NCBI GenBank assembly: GCA_017399265.1
Contig: JAFQDL010000001.1
Span: 62,001-126,000, forward strand
Length of the DNA: 64,000 bases
DNA from: Clostridia bacterium
GTDB taxonomy: Bacteria; Bacillota; Clostridia; Christensenellales; UBA1242
Direction: 5' to 3'
The translations under genes were made by a program, and so were the position numbers. Positions within the stretch are counted from its first letter, which is position 1. The number at the start of each line of letters is the position of its first letter. Positions 43,861 through 50,557 of the stretch are shown here, one piece after another. The notes beneath the pieces were generated by a model. The model was given only the letters and a program-made list of their open reading frames with translations, ran no database searches and was not told where the DNA came from.

Positions 43861-44619
43861 ATGAAAAAGGAAAGAGAAGTAAAAAAACAAAGAAAGTTTT
43901 GGTTTAGGTGTTTAAAGCAAATAATGAAAATTAGATATAAAAGACCTAATTTTGTATATTTGGGAGAAAAATTTAGTTATAGCGGTTTAATTTTGAGTAA
44001 TCATGAGGGAACTGATGCCCCTATGAGTTTAGAGATATATAATGATGCACCTACTAGAATGTGGGGTGCAAGTGAGATGAATTCGGGTCTTATTAAGATG
44101 TATAAGTATCAAACCAGAGTATATTATCATGAGAAGAAACATTGGAATTTACATTTGGCTAGGCTTTTTTGCTTAATAGCCAGCCCGTTAACAAATTTGT
44201 TCTATAAAGGTTTAAATCTAATATCTACATATCGTGATGCTAGGTTAATGAAAACTCTAAAAGAAAGTATAGCAGCTATAAAAGAAGGGCAGAACATAGT
44301 TATATATCCGGAAATATCTGAAAAAGGTTATTTAGCTGAACTGGAAGGTTTTCATTATGGATTTTTAATACTATGTGAAACTTGTTACAAAAGAGGAATA
44401 GATCTTCCAATATTTGTAACATATTTTAGGAAAAGTGATAAAACATATATTATTGATAAGCCAGTAAAATATAGTGAACTTGTAAATCAAGGTCTAAGCA
44501 GAGACCAAATAGCAAATCAGTTACTTGAAAGATGTAATGAATTAGGTAAAATGCAATTCGATGAAAATAATAACATAATTGTAGAAGAAGAGGAAACTCA
44601 AACATTAGAAACTGTTTAA
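43861..44619 (+). CDS. PlsC-like acyltransferase
   Basis: 252 residues from the ATG at 43861 (the TTG at 43855 is in frame but less likely). Resembles lysophospholipid acyltransferases: an N-terminal ILSNHEGTDAP block corresponds to the catalytic NHx4D motif, and IVIYPEIS corresponds to the FPEGTR substrate-binding motif, followed by LPIFVTYFRK. The spacing His-x3-Asp differs from the canonical His-x4-Asp, and the glycine-arginine pair of the second motif is missing, so activity or acyl donor may differ. A basic N-terminus and a hydrophobic patch (102-125) could attach it to the membrane. Monocistronic with a terminator. Confidence 0.72.
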   Translation: MKKEREVKKQRKFWFRCLKQIMKIRYKRPNFVYLGEKFSYSGLILSNHEGTDAPMSLEIYNDAPTRMWGASEMNSGLIKMYKYQTRVYYHEKKHWNLHLARLFCLIASPLTNLFYKGLNLISTYRDARLMKTLKESIAAIKEGQNIVIYPEISEKGYLAELEGFHYGFLILCETCYKRGIDLPIFVTYFRKSDKTYIIDKPVKYSELVNQGLSRDQIANQLLERCNELGKMQFDENNNIIVEEEETQTLETV

Positions 44620-44652
44620 AAAAACTTAACGAAAAATCGTTAAGTTTTTTTA
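44618..44652. terminator. Bidirectional terminator
   Basis: A 14-bp stem AAAAAACTTAACGA / TCGTTAAGTTTTTT with an AAAA loop lies between convergent genes. Confidence 0.85.
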
Positions 44653-45321
44653 TTTATTATTTTTTAATTGGTTTATTTCGTTTTCTAATTCTGTTATTCT
44701 ATTTTTTAAGTTATTATATTCTTCTTTAGTAATTGTGATTGTATTTTTGTCAGATTTTGTATTGTCTGAAGCTGCTTTTTTTCCAAGTATTGCTGTTGCA
44801 CAAAGAAGACCGAAAGTTACCAAACATAATGCAACGAATAAAGTTCCTAACCCATCTATTTCAAATAATTCTACACCTAATATAAGCATAGATAACATTA
44901 TATCGATTATTATAATAGTAGTATAAGTTAGTATTTGTAATACTTTTTGTCTTTTACCTAGTTTTAAGTTTAATGATACAATAATTGAGAAAAATATAGT
45001 TGCTATAGCAAGAATATAAGTCATGTTAGAAAGAAGTTTTGGAAAGTTTTCTATCCATATAGTTAAGATAAATAGAAAAGTACTAACTCCAAGTAACGAA
45101 AGGTTTATTGTTGCGATAACTCTTCTTTTGCTAAGTATATTACATGCATTTATTGAGAATGCACTTGCTATAGATATTATGGCAAATGAAAGTAGGAAAT
45201 TTAGTCCAACTCCACTAAATATAATTTTACTTAATCCAAATAATGCTAGTAGCAACATTAATACTGCTGCACTCATTGTCCCAAGTGATACACCTGTTAA
45301 TATCCTTTTTGCTGTTTTCAT
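44650..45321 (-). CDS. Six-helix membrane protein with C-terminal coiled coil
   Basis: 223 residues. Six hydrophobic helices cover about residues 7-182, followed by a cytoplasmic coiled coil (KEEYNNLKNRITELENEIN) of some 30 residues. No transport or enzyme motif is visible. A short C-terminal coiled coil behind a helix bundle suggests an oligomer or a docking role. The ATG follows AAAAAGGAG. Monocistronic on the minus strand. Function unknown. Confidence 0.55.
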   Translation of the reverse strand: MKTAKRILTGVSLGTMSAAVLMLLLALFGLSKIIFSGVGLNFLLSFAIISIASAFSINACNILSKRRVIATINLSLLGVSTFLFILTIWIENFPKLLSNMTYILAIATIFFSIIVSLNLKLGKRQKVLQILTYTTIIIIDIMLSMLILGVELFEIDGLGTLFVALCLVTFGLLCATAILGKKAASDNTKSDKNTITITKEEYNNLKNRITELENEINQLKNNK

Positions 45322-45403
45322 AATAAACTCCTTTTTTTTAGTTTAGCATAAATATATTATATGTAAAAAACAAATTATAAAAGGAATTTAAAAAAAAATT
45401 TTT

Positions 45404-45418
45404 TTATAATAAGTATAA
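45404..45418 (+). promoter_or_regulatory. PerR-like box upstream of rubrerythrin
   Basis: TTATAATAAGTATAA matches the PerR consensus TTATAATNATTATAA at all but one fixed position. Its site, 46 bases before the rubrerythrin start, and the peroxide-defence role of that gene support it; the AT-richness of the region lowers certainty. Confidence 0.5.
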
Positions 45419-45463
45419 TTGTAAATATTTTTACCAAAATATATTTTATATTAGGGGGTAAAA

Positions 45464-46060
45464 ATGGAATTAAAAGATAGTAAAACATATTTAAATTTAG
45501 CTAAAGCATTTGCTGCGGAGTGTCAAGCAAGGACTAGGTATGAATTCGTAGAGTATGGTTTTAGATATAATGGGTACGAGGCAATTGCTCAATTAATTGA
45601 TAAAATTGCTTATCAAGAGTTTAATCACGCAAGAATGTTGTATGCAAAACTCCAAGAAGGTAGTCCCGAGAAAATAGAAAATATTGAAATAACAGCAGGT
45701 TTTCCATTTAAAGAAAAATGGGATTTGGAAGAAAATTTAAAATTGTTAGCTGAAGATGAGGCTGATGAGGCGGATAATTACACGGATTTTATAACCATAG
45801 CCGAAGAAGAAGGATTTCCTGAAATTGCAAAATTGTTTAAGCAAATAAAGACTGTAGAGTTGAGACACAAAGAAGTATTCATGGAAGTGTATAATCAATT
45901 TAAAAAGAAAAAAGTATATAAGAAATCTGCAAAAACAGTATGGTATTGTCCTGCTTGTGGATATGTTGGAGAGGGTAAAGAAGCATGGGATGAATGTCCG
46001 CTATGTCAAGCAAAACAAGGTGTTTGCAATATGGTTTTGCCGGAGGGTTATATTATATAA
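45464..46060 (+). CDS. rbr: Rubrerythrin
   Basis: 198 residues; a cytoplasmic peroxidase of anaerobes that reduces hydrogen peroxide to water. The N-terminal ferritin-like four-helix domain carries the diiron ligands (E in AAECQARTRYEF, E-x-x-H in YQEFNHARM, E in EDEADEADNY, E-x-x-H in VELRHKE). The C-terminal rubredoxin-like domain has two CPxC knuckles (CPACGYVG and CPLCQAK). Domain order and length are standard. The strong site AGGGGG precedes the ATG. Regulation by the peroxide sensor PerR is suggested by the upstream box. Confidence 0.93.
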   Translation: MELKDSKTYLNLAKAFAAECQARTRYEFVEYGFRYNGYEAIAQLIDKIAYQEFNHARMLYAKLQEGSPEKIENIEITAGFPFKEKWDLEENLKLLAEDEADEADNYTDFITIAEEEGFPEIAKLFKQIKTVELRHKEVFMEVYNQFKKKKVYKKSAKTVWYCPACGYVGEGKEAWDECPLCQAKQGVCNMVLPEGYII

Positions 46061-46064
46061 AGAA

Positions 46065-46091
46065 GCTCGTATATAATTACGAGTTTTTTTC
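46065..46091 (+). terminator. Rubrerythrin terminator
   Basis: A 6-bp stem CTCGTA / TACGAG followed by seven T. Confidence 0.7.
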
Positions 46092-46114
46092 TATATATAC
46101 GATAATTAAAGCAT

Positions 46115-46143
46115 TTGCAAAAAATGTCGAAATTTGTTAAAAT
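46115..46143 (+). promoter_or_regulatory. Promoter giving a leaderless or near-leaderless lipoprotein mRNA
   Basis: TTGCAA, 17-bp spacer, TAAAAT. The spacer contains TGTCGAA, identical to a Spo0A box core. Transcription would start about at the ATG at 46151. Confidence 0.5.
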
Positions 46144-46150
46144 TTGTAGA

Positions 46151-47848
46151 ATGAGAGTGATTAAGATTTCTATATTTTTCTTATTTTTAATTCTTTCTAC
46201 GTGTATTGTCGGTTGTGGTTGTAATGACAATAAATTTTTTCCTGAGATAAAGGCGAACGTATCTGTTATTGAAATAGTTGAAGGAGATGAAATAAATATA
46301 GAAGATATTTATGAGACTAATATAGATGTAAATTTGCTAGATTTGAGAATAGATAATTTAGATATTGTACATATTGAGAACAATAAGTTATATGCTATAA
46401 AAGAAGGTGTAACAACATTATATTTTCAATATGTATATGATAATAATATATCAATTAATATTCAGATTAATGTAAGTAAAAAAATAGTATATGCAACTGA
46501 AATTTTAGTTAATGATAATTTGATATTGAATGTCGGAGATGTTCTTGAAATCAATGATATTTATATGATCAGTCCAAATACATATAATGGAACTGTATCA
46601 TATAATTTGATTGGTGATGCTTGTATGGTTGTTGAAGGCACTGTAGTAGCTGTAAAAGAAGGTGATACTCAAATATTAATAGTTGCTCAAAAGTCTAAAG
46701 ATGAGTTTATTCAAAAAGTTGTTAATATTGATGTTGTGAAGGGATTACAAACAATTAACATTTCTGCGCGCGTTGTGGATAAGTCAAATAATGATGTACA
46801 GCTAATTTTTGATAATACTTCAAATTATATAATTATTGAAACCATATCTGGTCTTAATTTAAAAGATTTTAAGTTTCCTGATTCGATAACTATATTAGAA
46901 TGCAATAATGATGGCGGTAAATATGTTTTTGAAGTTGCTATTGATAAAGCTAATAAGTATGTAATTACTTATTTAGATGATAAATATTATGGTGAATACG
47001 AAATTGTTTGTAGTTTTGATTTTATATCGATTGAAGATTTTAATTTAGATTTACAAGTAGAAAAAACAAATAATATATACCAATTCCACCTTGGCAATGG
47101 TGAAAACAATGTATATACTACATGCAGTGAAATAAATTTTACTTTAAAAAATAATAAAATAGACGACTATGATATAGATCTAACTGAGTGTTGTGTGTTA
47201 AAATTGGTGAATAATATTTTACAGCCAGTTGATGAAGGTTCTGGAGTTATAGTGGTTGCATATATGGATTATAAATTTGAAATTTATGTAAATGTTACTA
47301 AAGTGTATGTAACTGTAGAAGATATAGAAATTGTTTATTCTAATTTAGTATACCTTAGTGAATCGACTGAGATAAATGTTGTTGTTAATAATCTAGATTG
47401 TGATAAATACTTGTATGAAGATATGTGTTTAAATGTTAGTGGATTAGAAGTGATTGTAGATGGTTTTAAAATATGTTTATTGGGTAATGAGTCCGGGATT
47501 TTAAGTTGTAGTCTTGTTATGGGGGATATTGAAAAGAAGTTTTCAATTAAAGTCTTGTCTGATAAAGTAGATGATGTGAAGTTGAAATACGAAAGTTGCT
47601 ATCTAGAAAAGCTTGATTTAACTACATACGAATTTGTTGAATTGGAATATTACAGTGATGGGAACAAAATAAGTATAAATAAAAATTATGACGTAAATAT
47701 TTTGTCAAGTGATGAAAATATATTTATAATAAGTAATAACAATATTAATAATATAATATACCTCTATCCCAAATCAAAGGGTGAGGCGGTGTTATATGTT
47801 TATGTAGAAGATGTTCTAATTAAAGAATTTATAATTGCAGTACAATAA
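46151..47848 (+). CDS. Lipoprotein with bacterial Ig-like (Big) repeats
   Basis: 565 residues from the ATG at 46151, chosen because it directly precedes a lipoprotein signal peptide (ISIFFLFLILSTCIVGC, lipidated Cys22) and because earlier Met codons would lie in the promoter. The mature part contains five or six beta-rich units of about 80-90 residues with Big2-like ends (LYAIKEGVTTLYF, VVAVKEGDTQILIVA, LQPVDEGSGVIVVAY), typical of cell-surface stalks. No catalytic residues. It should be tethered to the outer face of the membrane. No Shine-Dalgarno is visible, in line with a leaderless transcript. The guanylate-kinase-like gene follows after 10 bases, so they probably share a transcript. Confidence 0.7.
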   Translation: MRVIKISIFFLFLILSTCIVGCGCNDNKFFPEIKANVSVIEIVEGDEINIEDIYETNIDVNLLDLRIDNLDIVHIENNKLYAIKEGVTTLYFQYVYDNNISINIQINVSKKIVYATEILVNDNLILNVGDVLEINDIYMISPNTYNGTVSYNLIGDACMVVEGTVVAVKEGDTQILIVAQKSKDEFIQKVVNIDVVKGLQTINISARVVDKSNNDVQLIFDNTSNYIIIETISGLNLKDFKFPDSITILECNNDGGKYVFEVAIDKANKYVITYLDDKYYGEYEIVCSFDFISIEDFNLDLQVEKTNNIYQFHLGNGENNVYTTCSEINFTLKNNKIDDYDIDLTECCVLKLVNNILQPVDEGSGVIVVAYMDYKFEIYVNVTKVYVTVEDIEIVYSNLVYLSESTEINVVVNNLDCDKYLYEDMCLNVSGLEVIVDGFKICLLGNESGILSCSLVMGDIEKKFSIKVLSDKVDDVKLKYESCYLEKLDLTTYEFVELEYYSDGNKISINKNYDVNILSSDENIFIISNNNINNIIYLYPKSKGEAVLYVYVEDVLIKEFIIAVQ

Positions 47849-47858
47849 GGATAAGAAT

Positions 47859-48686
47859 ATGGGAAAGAGTTTGTTAACATTGATTTCGGGTAGTAGTGGC
47901 GCAGGTAAAAATACTGTAATAGCAGAACTTATTAATAAGCATGAGGACTATACATTATTAAAATCTAGCACTACTAGACAAAAGAGAATTGACGATAAAT
48001 TACAAAAAGATGGTGAGTATGCATATTATTTTTTGTCAAAGGAAGAATTTGAAGAAAAAATAAATCAAGGCGAAATGCTTGAATATGACATATTTAGTGA
48101 TAATTATTATGGCGTAAGTAAAGGCAGTATTGAGAAAATGTTAAAAATATCGCCATTTGTATTAAAAGATATTACAGTCAAAGGTGCTATAAATTGTAAA
48201 AATATACTAAAAGATAAAATTAATATTACTACAATATTCCTTACATTAAAAAAATCTACTTTGATAGAAAGGCTAAAGAAAAGAGGCACGAAGGATATAA
48301 AAAATAGAATGAAACATTATAAATTTGAGCAGTTAAGTATTCCTTTGTATGATTATTGTATAGAAAATACTGATTTAAATGTTACTTTAAGGCAAATTGA
48401 AGCTATACAAATGCATGAGAGCGAAAATTTGTTTTTGTATCTTGGAAAAAACAAAAAAATTAATGAAAATAAAATTCAAAAAATTGAAAACAAACTTAAG
48501 GCAAATAAAAAAGTACGAAATATTGAAGTTGTAGAGTCTCAAGGTAAAATCTTTATTGTTAAAGGAATTAATGAGTATCTGGCTTCAATAAGGACAAAAA
48601 TTGATATTACAAAAAGATTTGTTCTAAAACAAATTCAAAATTGTAACCAAGAACAATGGCTTGAAATATTAGATCAGTATAAATAA
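47859..48686 (+). CDS. Guanylate-kinase-like protein with extra C-terminal domain
   Basis: 275 residues from the ATG at 47859 (AAGGATAAG upstream). Residues 1-185 follow guanylate kinase: P-loop GSSGAGKNT (11-19), the GMP-binding SSTTRQKR segment, LEYDIFSDNYYG and the V-L-K-D segment. Between TTR and the following D-G-E-Y-A-Y-Y-F there is a longer, non-canonical loop in place of RPGE.DG. Guanylate kinases are about 190-205 residues; the extra 85 residues include a stretch IENKLKANKKVRNIEVVES then GINEYLA that loosely recalls ParB/Srx-like nucleotide-binding folds. It may be a specialised nucleotide kinase rather than the housekeeping Gmk. Downstream of a lipoprotein gene, an unusual site for gmk. 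Confidence 0.7.
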   Translation: MGKSLLTLISGSSGAGKNTVIAELINKHEDYTLLKSSTTRQKRIDDKLQKDGEYAYYFLSKEEFEEKINQGEMLEYDIFSDNYYGVSKGSIEKMLKISPFVLKDITVKGAINCKNILKDKINITTIFLTLKKSTLIERLKKRGTKDIKNRMKHYKFEQLSIPLYDYCIENTDLNVTLRQIEAIQMHESENLFLYLGKNKKINENKIQKIENKLKANKKVRNIEVVESQGKIFIVKGINEYLASIRTKIDITKRFVLKQIQNCNQEQWLEILDQYK

Positions 48687-48729
48687 AAAAACTACTTAAT
48701 TTAGTAAAGTTTGAAACCAATGTAAGTAT

Positions 48730-48767
48730 AAAGAGAATTAGTAAAATAAACTAATTCTCTTTTTTAT
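48730..48767 (+). terminator. Terminator after the guanylate-kinase-like gene
   Basis: An 11-bp stem AGAGAATTAGT / ACTAATTCTCT followed by six T. Confidence 0.85.
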
Positions 48768-48788
48768 TAACTATATTATATTGTAAGA

Positions 48789-49000
48789 TACTTGACAAGA
48801 TAAGAAATGAAAACACCATATAAAAATGCAGAGAAATGCAAAATCAAAAAGGTAAGCATAAGTATAGTTCGTCTGCATTAACAAGCAAAAAGATAAAACA
48901 TTTCAGTGGTCCTGGTCAAGTACACTATGTAATAAATTAGCTATCAAGCATATAGCAAAAAGCGAAAGTGTGTTATTCTATGCCAACACTTTCGCTTTTA
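48789..49000 (+). ncRNA. Possible structured RNA ending in a strong terminator hairpin
   Basis: The 405-base gap 48687-49091 has no convincing gene. An 8-bp pair TACTTGAC (48789) / GTCAAGTA (48915) encloses a second 8-bp pair AATGCAGA (48825) / TCTGCATT (48872); then a GCTAT / ATAGC hairpin and a 14-bp hairpin AAAAGCGAAAGTGT / ACACTTTCGCTTTT (48958-48999). Nested perfect helices plus terminator suggest an RNA of about 210 nt. No clear promoter was found and the family is unknown. A 34-residue open frame (48836-48940) crosses the same segment without a ribosome site. Confidence 0.3.
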
Positions 49001-49091
49001 TCTTCTTTTATTTAGTTTATAGGCGTATACGTGACTGTTCGAGTGACGTGAGAATACGTGCATAAAGACAAGTTTACGCTTAAGTGCCATT

Positions 49092-49334
49092 TTATTCTAC
49101 ATCTAGATTTTCCAAGTTAAATAATTCATCTTCAAAAAACTCAACTATTGAAATATTTAAAGCATTACATACTTTTACAATTGTTGAAAATTTAACATCT
49201 ATATTAACTTCGTTAAAGATATATCTTAATGCAGAATGAGTTAGCCCCGTTTCCTTCTCAAGTTTGTACTTTGACATTTTTTTTTCCAATAACAGATTAC
49301 TTAATCTTAGTGCAAATGCTCTATTTAAATTCAT
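49092..49334 (-). CDS. XRE-family transcriptional regulator
   Basis: 80 residues, essentially a single Cro/CI-type helix-turn-helix (residues about 10-65: MSKYKLEKETGLTHSALRYIF is the recognition part) with a short acidic tail. Such proteins bind palindromes as dimers. Two matching 22-bp palindromes lie in the divergent intergenic region and flank a sigma-A promoter for the neighbouring membrane protein genes, so it is very likely their repressor or regulator and may control itself. No ligand domain is present. Confidence 0.85.
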   Translation of the reverse strand: MNLNRAFALRLSNLLLEKKMSKYKLEKETGLTHSALRYIFNEVNIDVKFSTIVKVCNALNISIVEFFEDELFNLENLDVE

Positions 49335-49376
49335 AATATACCTACTTATATACTTCCCAATTACGAAAAGTTTATT

Positions 49377-49453
49377 TAAGTGAAATTTATTTCACTTATA
49401 CTTGACATTTTAAATTAAATTGTTTAATATATAAGTGAAGTAAACTGCACTTA
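49377..49453 (+). promoter_or_regulatory. Two 22-bp operators flanking a sigma-A promoter
   Basis: Operator 1 (49377-49398) is a perfect palindrome with arms TAAGTGAAAT and ATTTCACTTA around TT. Operator 2 (49432-49453) has arms TAAGTGAAGT and ACTGCACTTA around AA, one arm position mismatched. Between them: TTGACA (49402), 17-bp spacer, TAATAT (49425). Centre spacing is 55 bp. Binding at both would enclose the promoter. Confidence 0.8.
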
Positions 49454-49476
49454 CGTGAGTGTAACAAGGACTAATT

Positions 49477-49857
49477 ATGGAAGAAATTAAGCTTAACTAC
49501 GATTTGAATGAAGGTTCAAATAAAAATAATAGTAAAGGTAATTGGAGTGGTGTTTTTGGGTTTTTAGTTTTATTCATAATTGTAGTTGTTGTAGTTGTTG
49601 GCATTTCTGTAGGAGATGGTTCAATAAATTCTAATTATTTAACTTATAGCAACTATACTCAAATTCAAAATGGTATGTCATATTCACAAGTAGTAGATAT
49701 ATTAGATGGACACCAAGGTGTTCTTGATACATCTTCCAGTTATGGCGGATATACTTTATCTTACTATACTTGGAGCAATAACTCAGGAACAAAATGTATT
49801 GTAGTTGGGTTTGAAAATGGTAGTGTTTGTGCCAAATCTCAATATGGTTTAGGATAA
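49477..49857 (+). CDS. Small membrane-anchored protein with BLIP/SmpA-like domain
   Basis: 126 residues. One N-terminal TM helix (about 26-46, Val/Ile-rich) without a cleavage site, then an external domain YTQIQNGMSYSQVVDIL...YYTWSN...VVGFENGSV..KSQYGL. The Y..I..GMSY..V..ILG and F.NG.V..K..GL pattern is that of small BLIP/SmpA-like (DUF3862-type) domains, which pack against partner proteins. Lies 23 bases after operator 2 and 10 bases before the next gene, so both are controlled by the XRE protein. The start is preceded by ACAAGGAC. Confidence 0.7.
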   Translation: MEEIKLNYDLNEGSNKNNSKGNWSGVFGFLVLFIIVVVVVVGISVGDGSINSNYLTYSNYTQIQNGMSYSQVVDILDGHQGVLDTSSSYGGYTLSYYTWSNNSGTKCIVVGFENGSVCAKSQYGLG

Positions 49858-49867
49858 GGAGCAAAAT

Positions 49868-50488
49868 ATGTATTTTTTTATTTATTGGTTAGTATTCTTA
49901 ATTGCAATTATTGGAACTCTACTTATAATATTGGCAGTTCATCAATCTAGAGTTTCTAACACTCGAAAAAATCAAGAGAATATCAACTCAAAAGCCAACA
50001 ATTCTCTAAGAAACTCAAACTTCAAGATAACTAAAAAATTTTACTTAAACGATTATGCCACATATGATCAATTAAATAATTGCAAAAAATTTATTGCCGT
50101 TGATAATGATAATAAACAGATTTGCTTAATTGACTATGAAAAAGGTAGTATGTTGATTGTGGAATTTAATGAAATCTTGAACTATGAAGTTTACGAAAAT
50201 GGAAGTAATGCAACTACAGGTGGTGGTATTGGTGGGTTCTGGTCTGGTATTTTTGGAGCAGAAACAAACGGAATGTGTAAAGACTTAAAGCTTATAATCA
50301 GATTAAATAGATATGATACATCACAAGTTTCTTATGAGATAATTTCTAATACAAGTTTTAATATGGGAATAAATAAATCAACTAAACCATATAAACAATG
50401 TATTTCTACCATTCAAGAGGTTATATCATTTTTAGAAGTTGTAAAAAACGAAAATCAAACTCATACAGAAAAAGACACTAGTGTTTAA
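49868..50488 (+). CDS. Membrane-anchored protein, unknown
   Basis: 206 residues. A single N-terminal TM helix (about 3-24) and a cytoplasmic-type beta-rich domain: FIAVDNDNKQICLIDYE, then a Gly-rich TGGGIGGFWSGIFG loop and a LKLIIRLNRYD strand. The pattern resembles small PH-like or SHOCT-associated domains in Gram-positive proteins, but I do not recognise it firmly. AAGGAGC precedes the ATG; second gene of the XRE-controlled pair. Its stop codon lies in the loop of the terminator hairpin. Confidence 0.55.
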   Translation: MYFFIYWLVFLIAIIGTLLIILAVHQSRVSNTRKNQENINSKANNSLRNSNFKITKKFYLNDYATYDQLNNCKKFIAVDNDNKQICLIDYEKGSMLIVEFNEILNYEVYENGSNATTGGGIGGFWSGIFGAETNGMCKDLKLIIRLNRYDTSQVSYEIISNTSFNMGINKSTKPYKQCISTIQEVISFLEVVKNENQTHTEKDTSV

Positions 50489-50506
50489 TTTACTAGTGTC
50501 TTTTAA
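50470..50506 (+). terminator. Terminator of the XRE-controlled operon
   Basis: A 13-bp stem AAAAGACACTAGT / ACTAGTGTCTTTT overlapping the stop codon. Confidence 0.8.
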
Positions 50507-50557
50507 TTAATTCTAATTATTTGCTAGTTTCGATTAAACTAGGTCTTCGGTGTTCTT

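Noticed and set aside
48836..48940. 34-residue open frame in the gap before the XRE gene
   Set aside because: No ribosome site and length compatible with chance; the segment is better explained, tentatively, by RNA helices.
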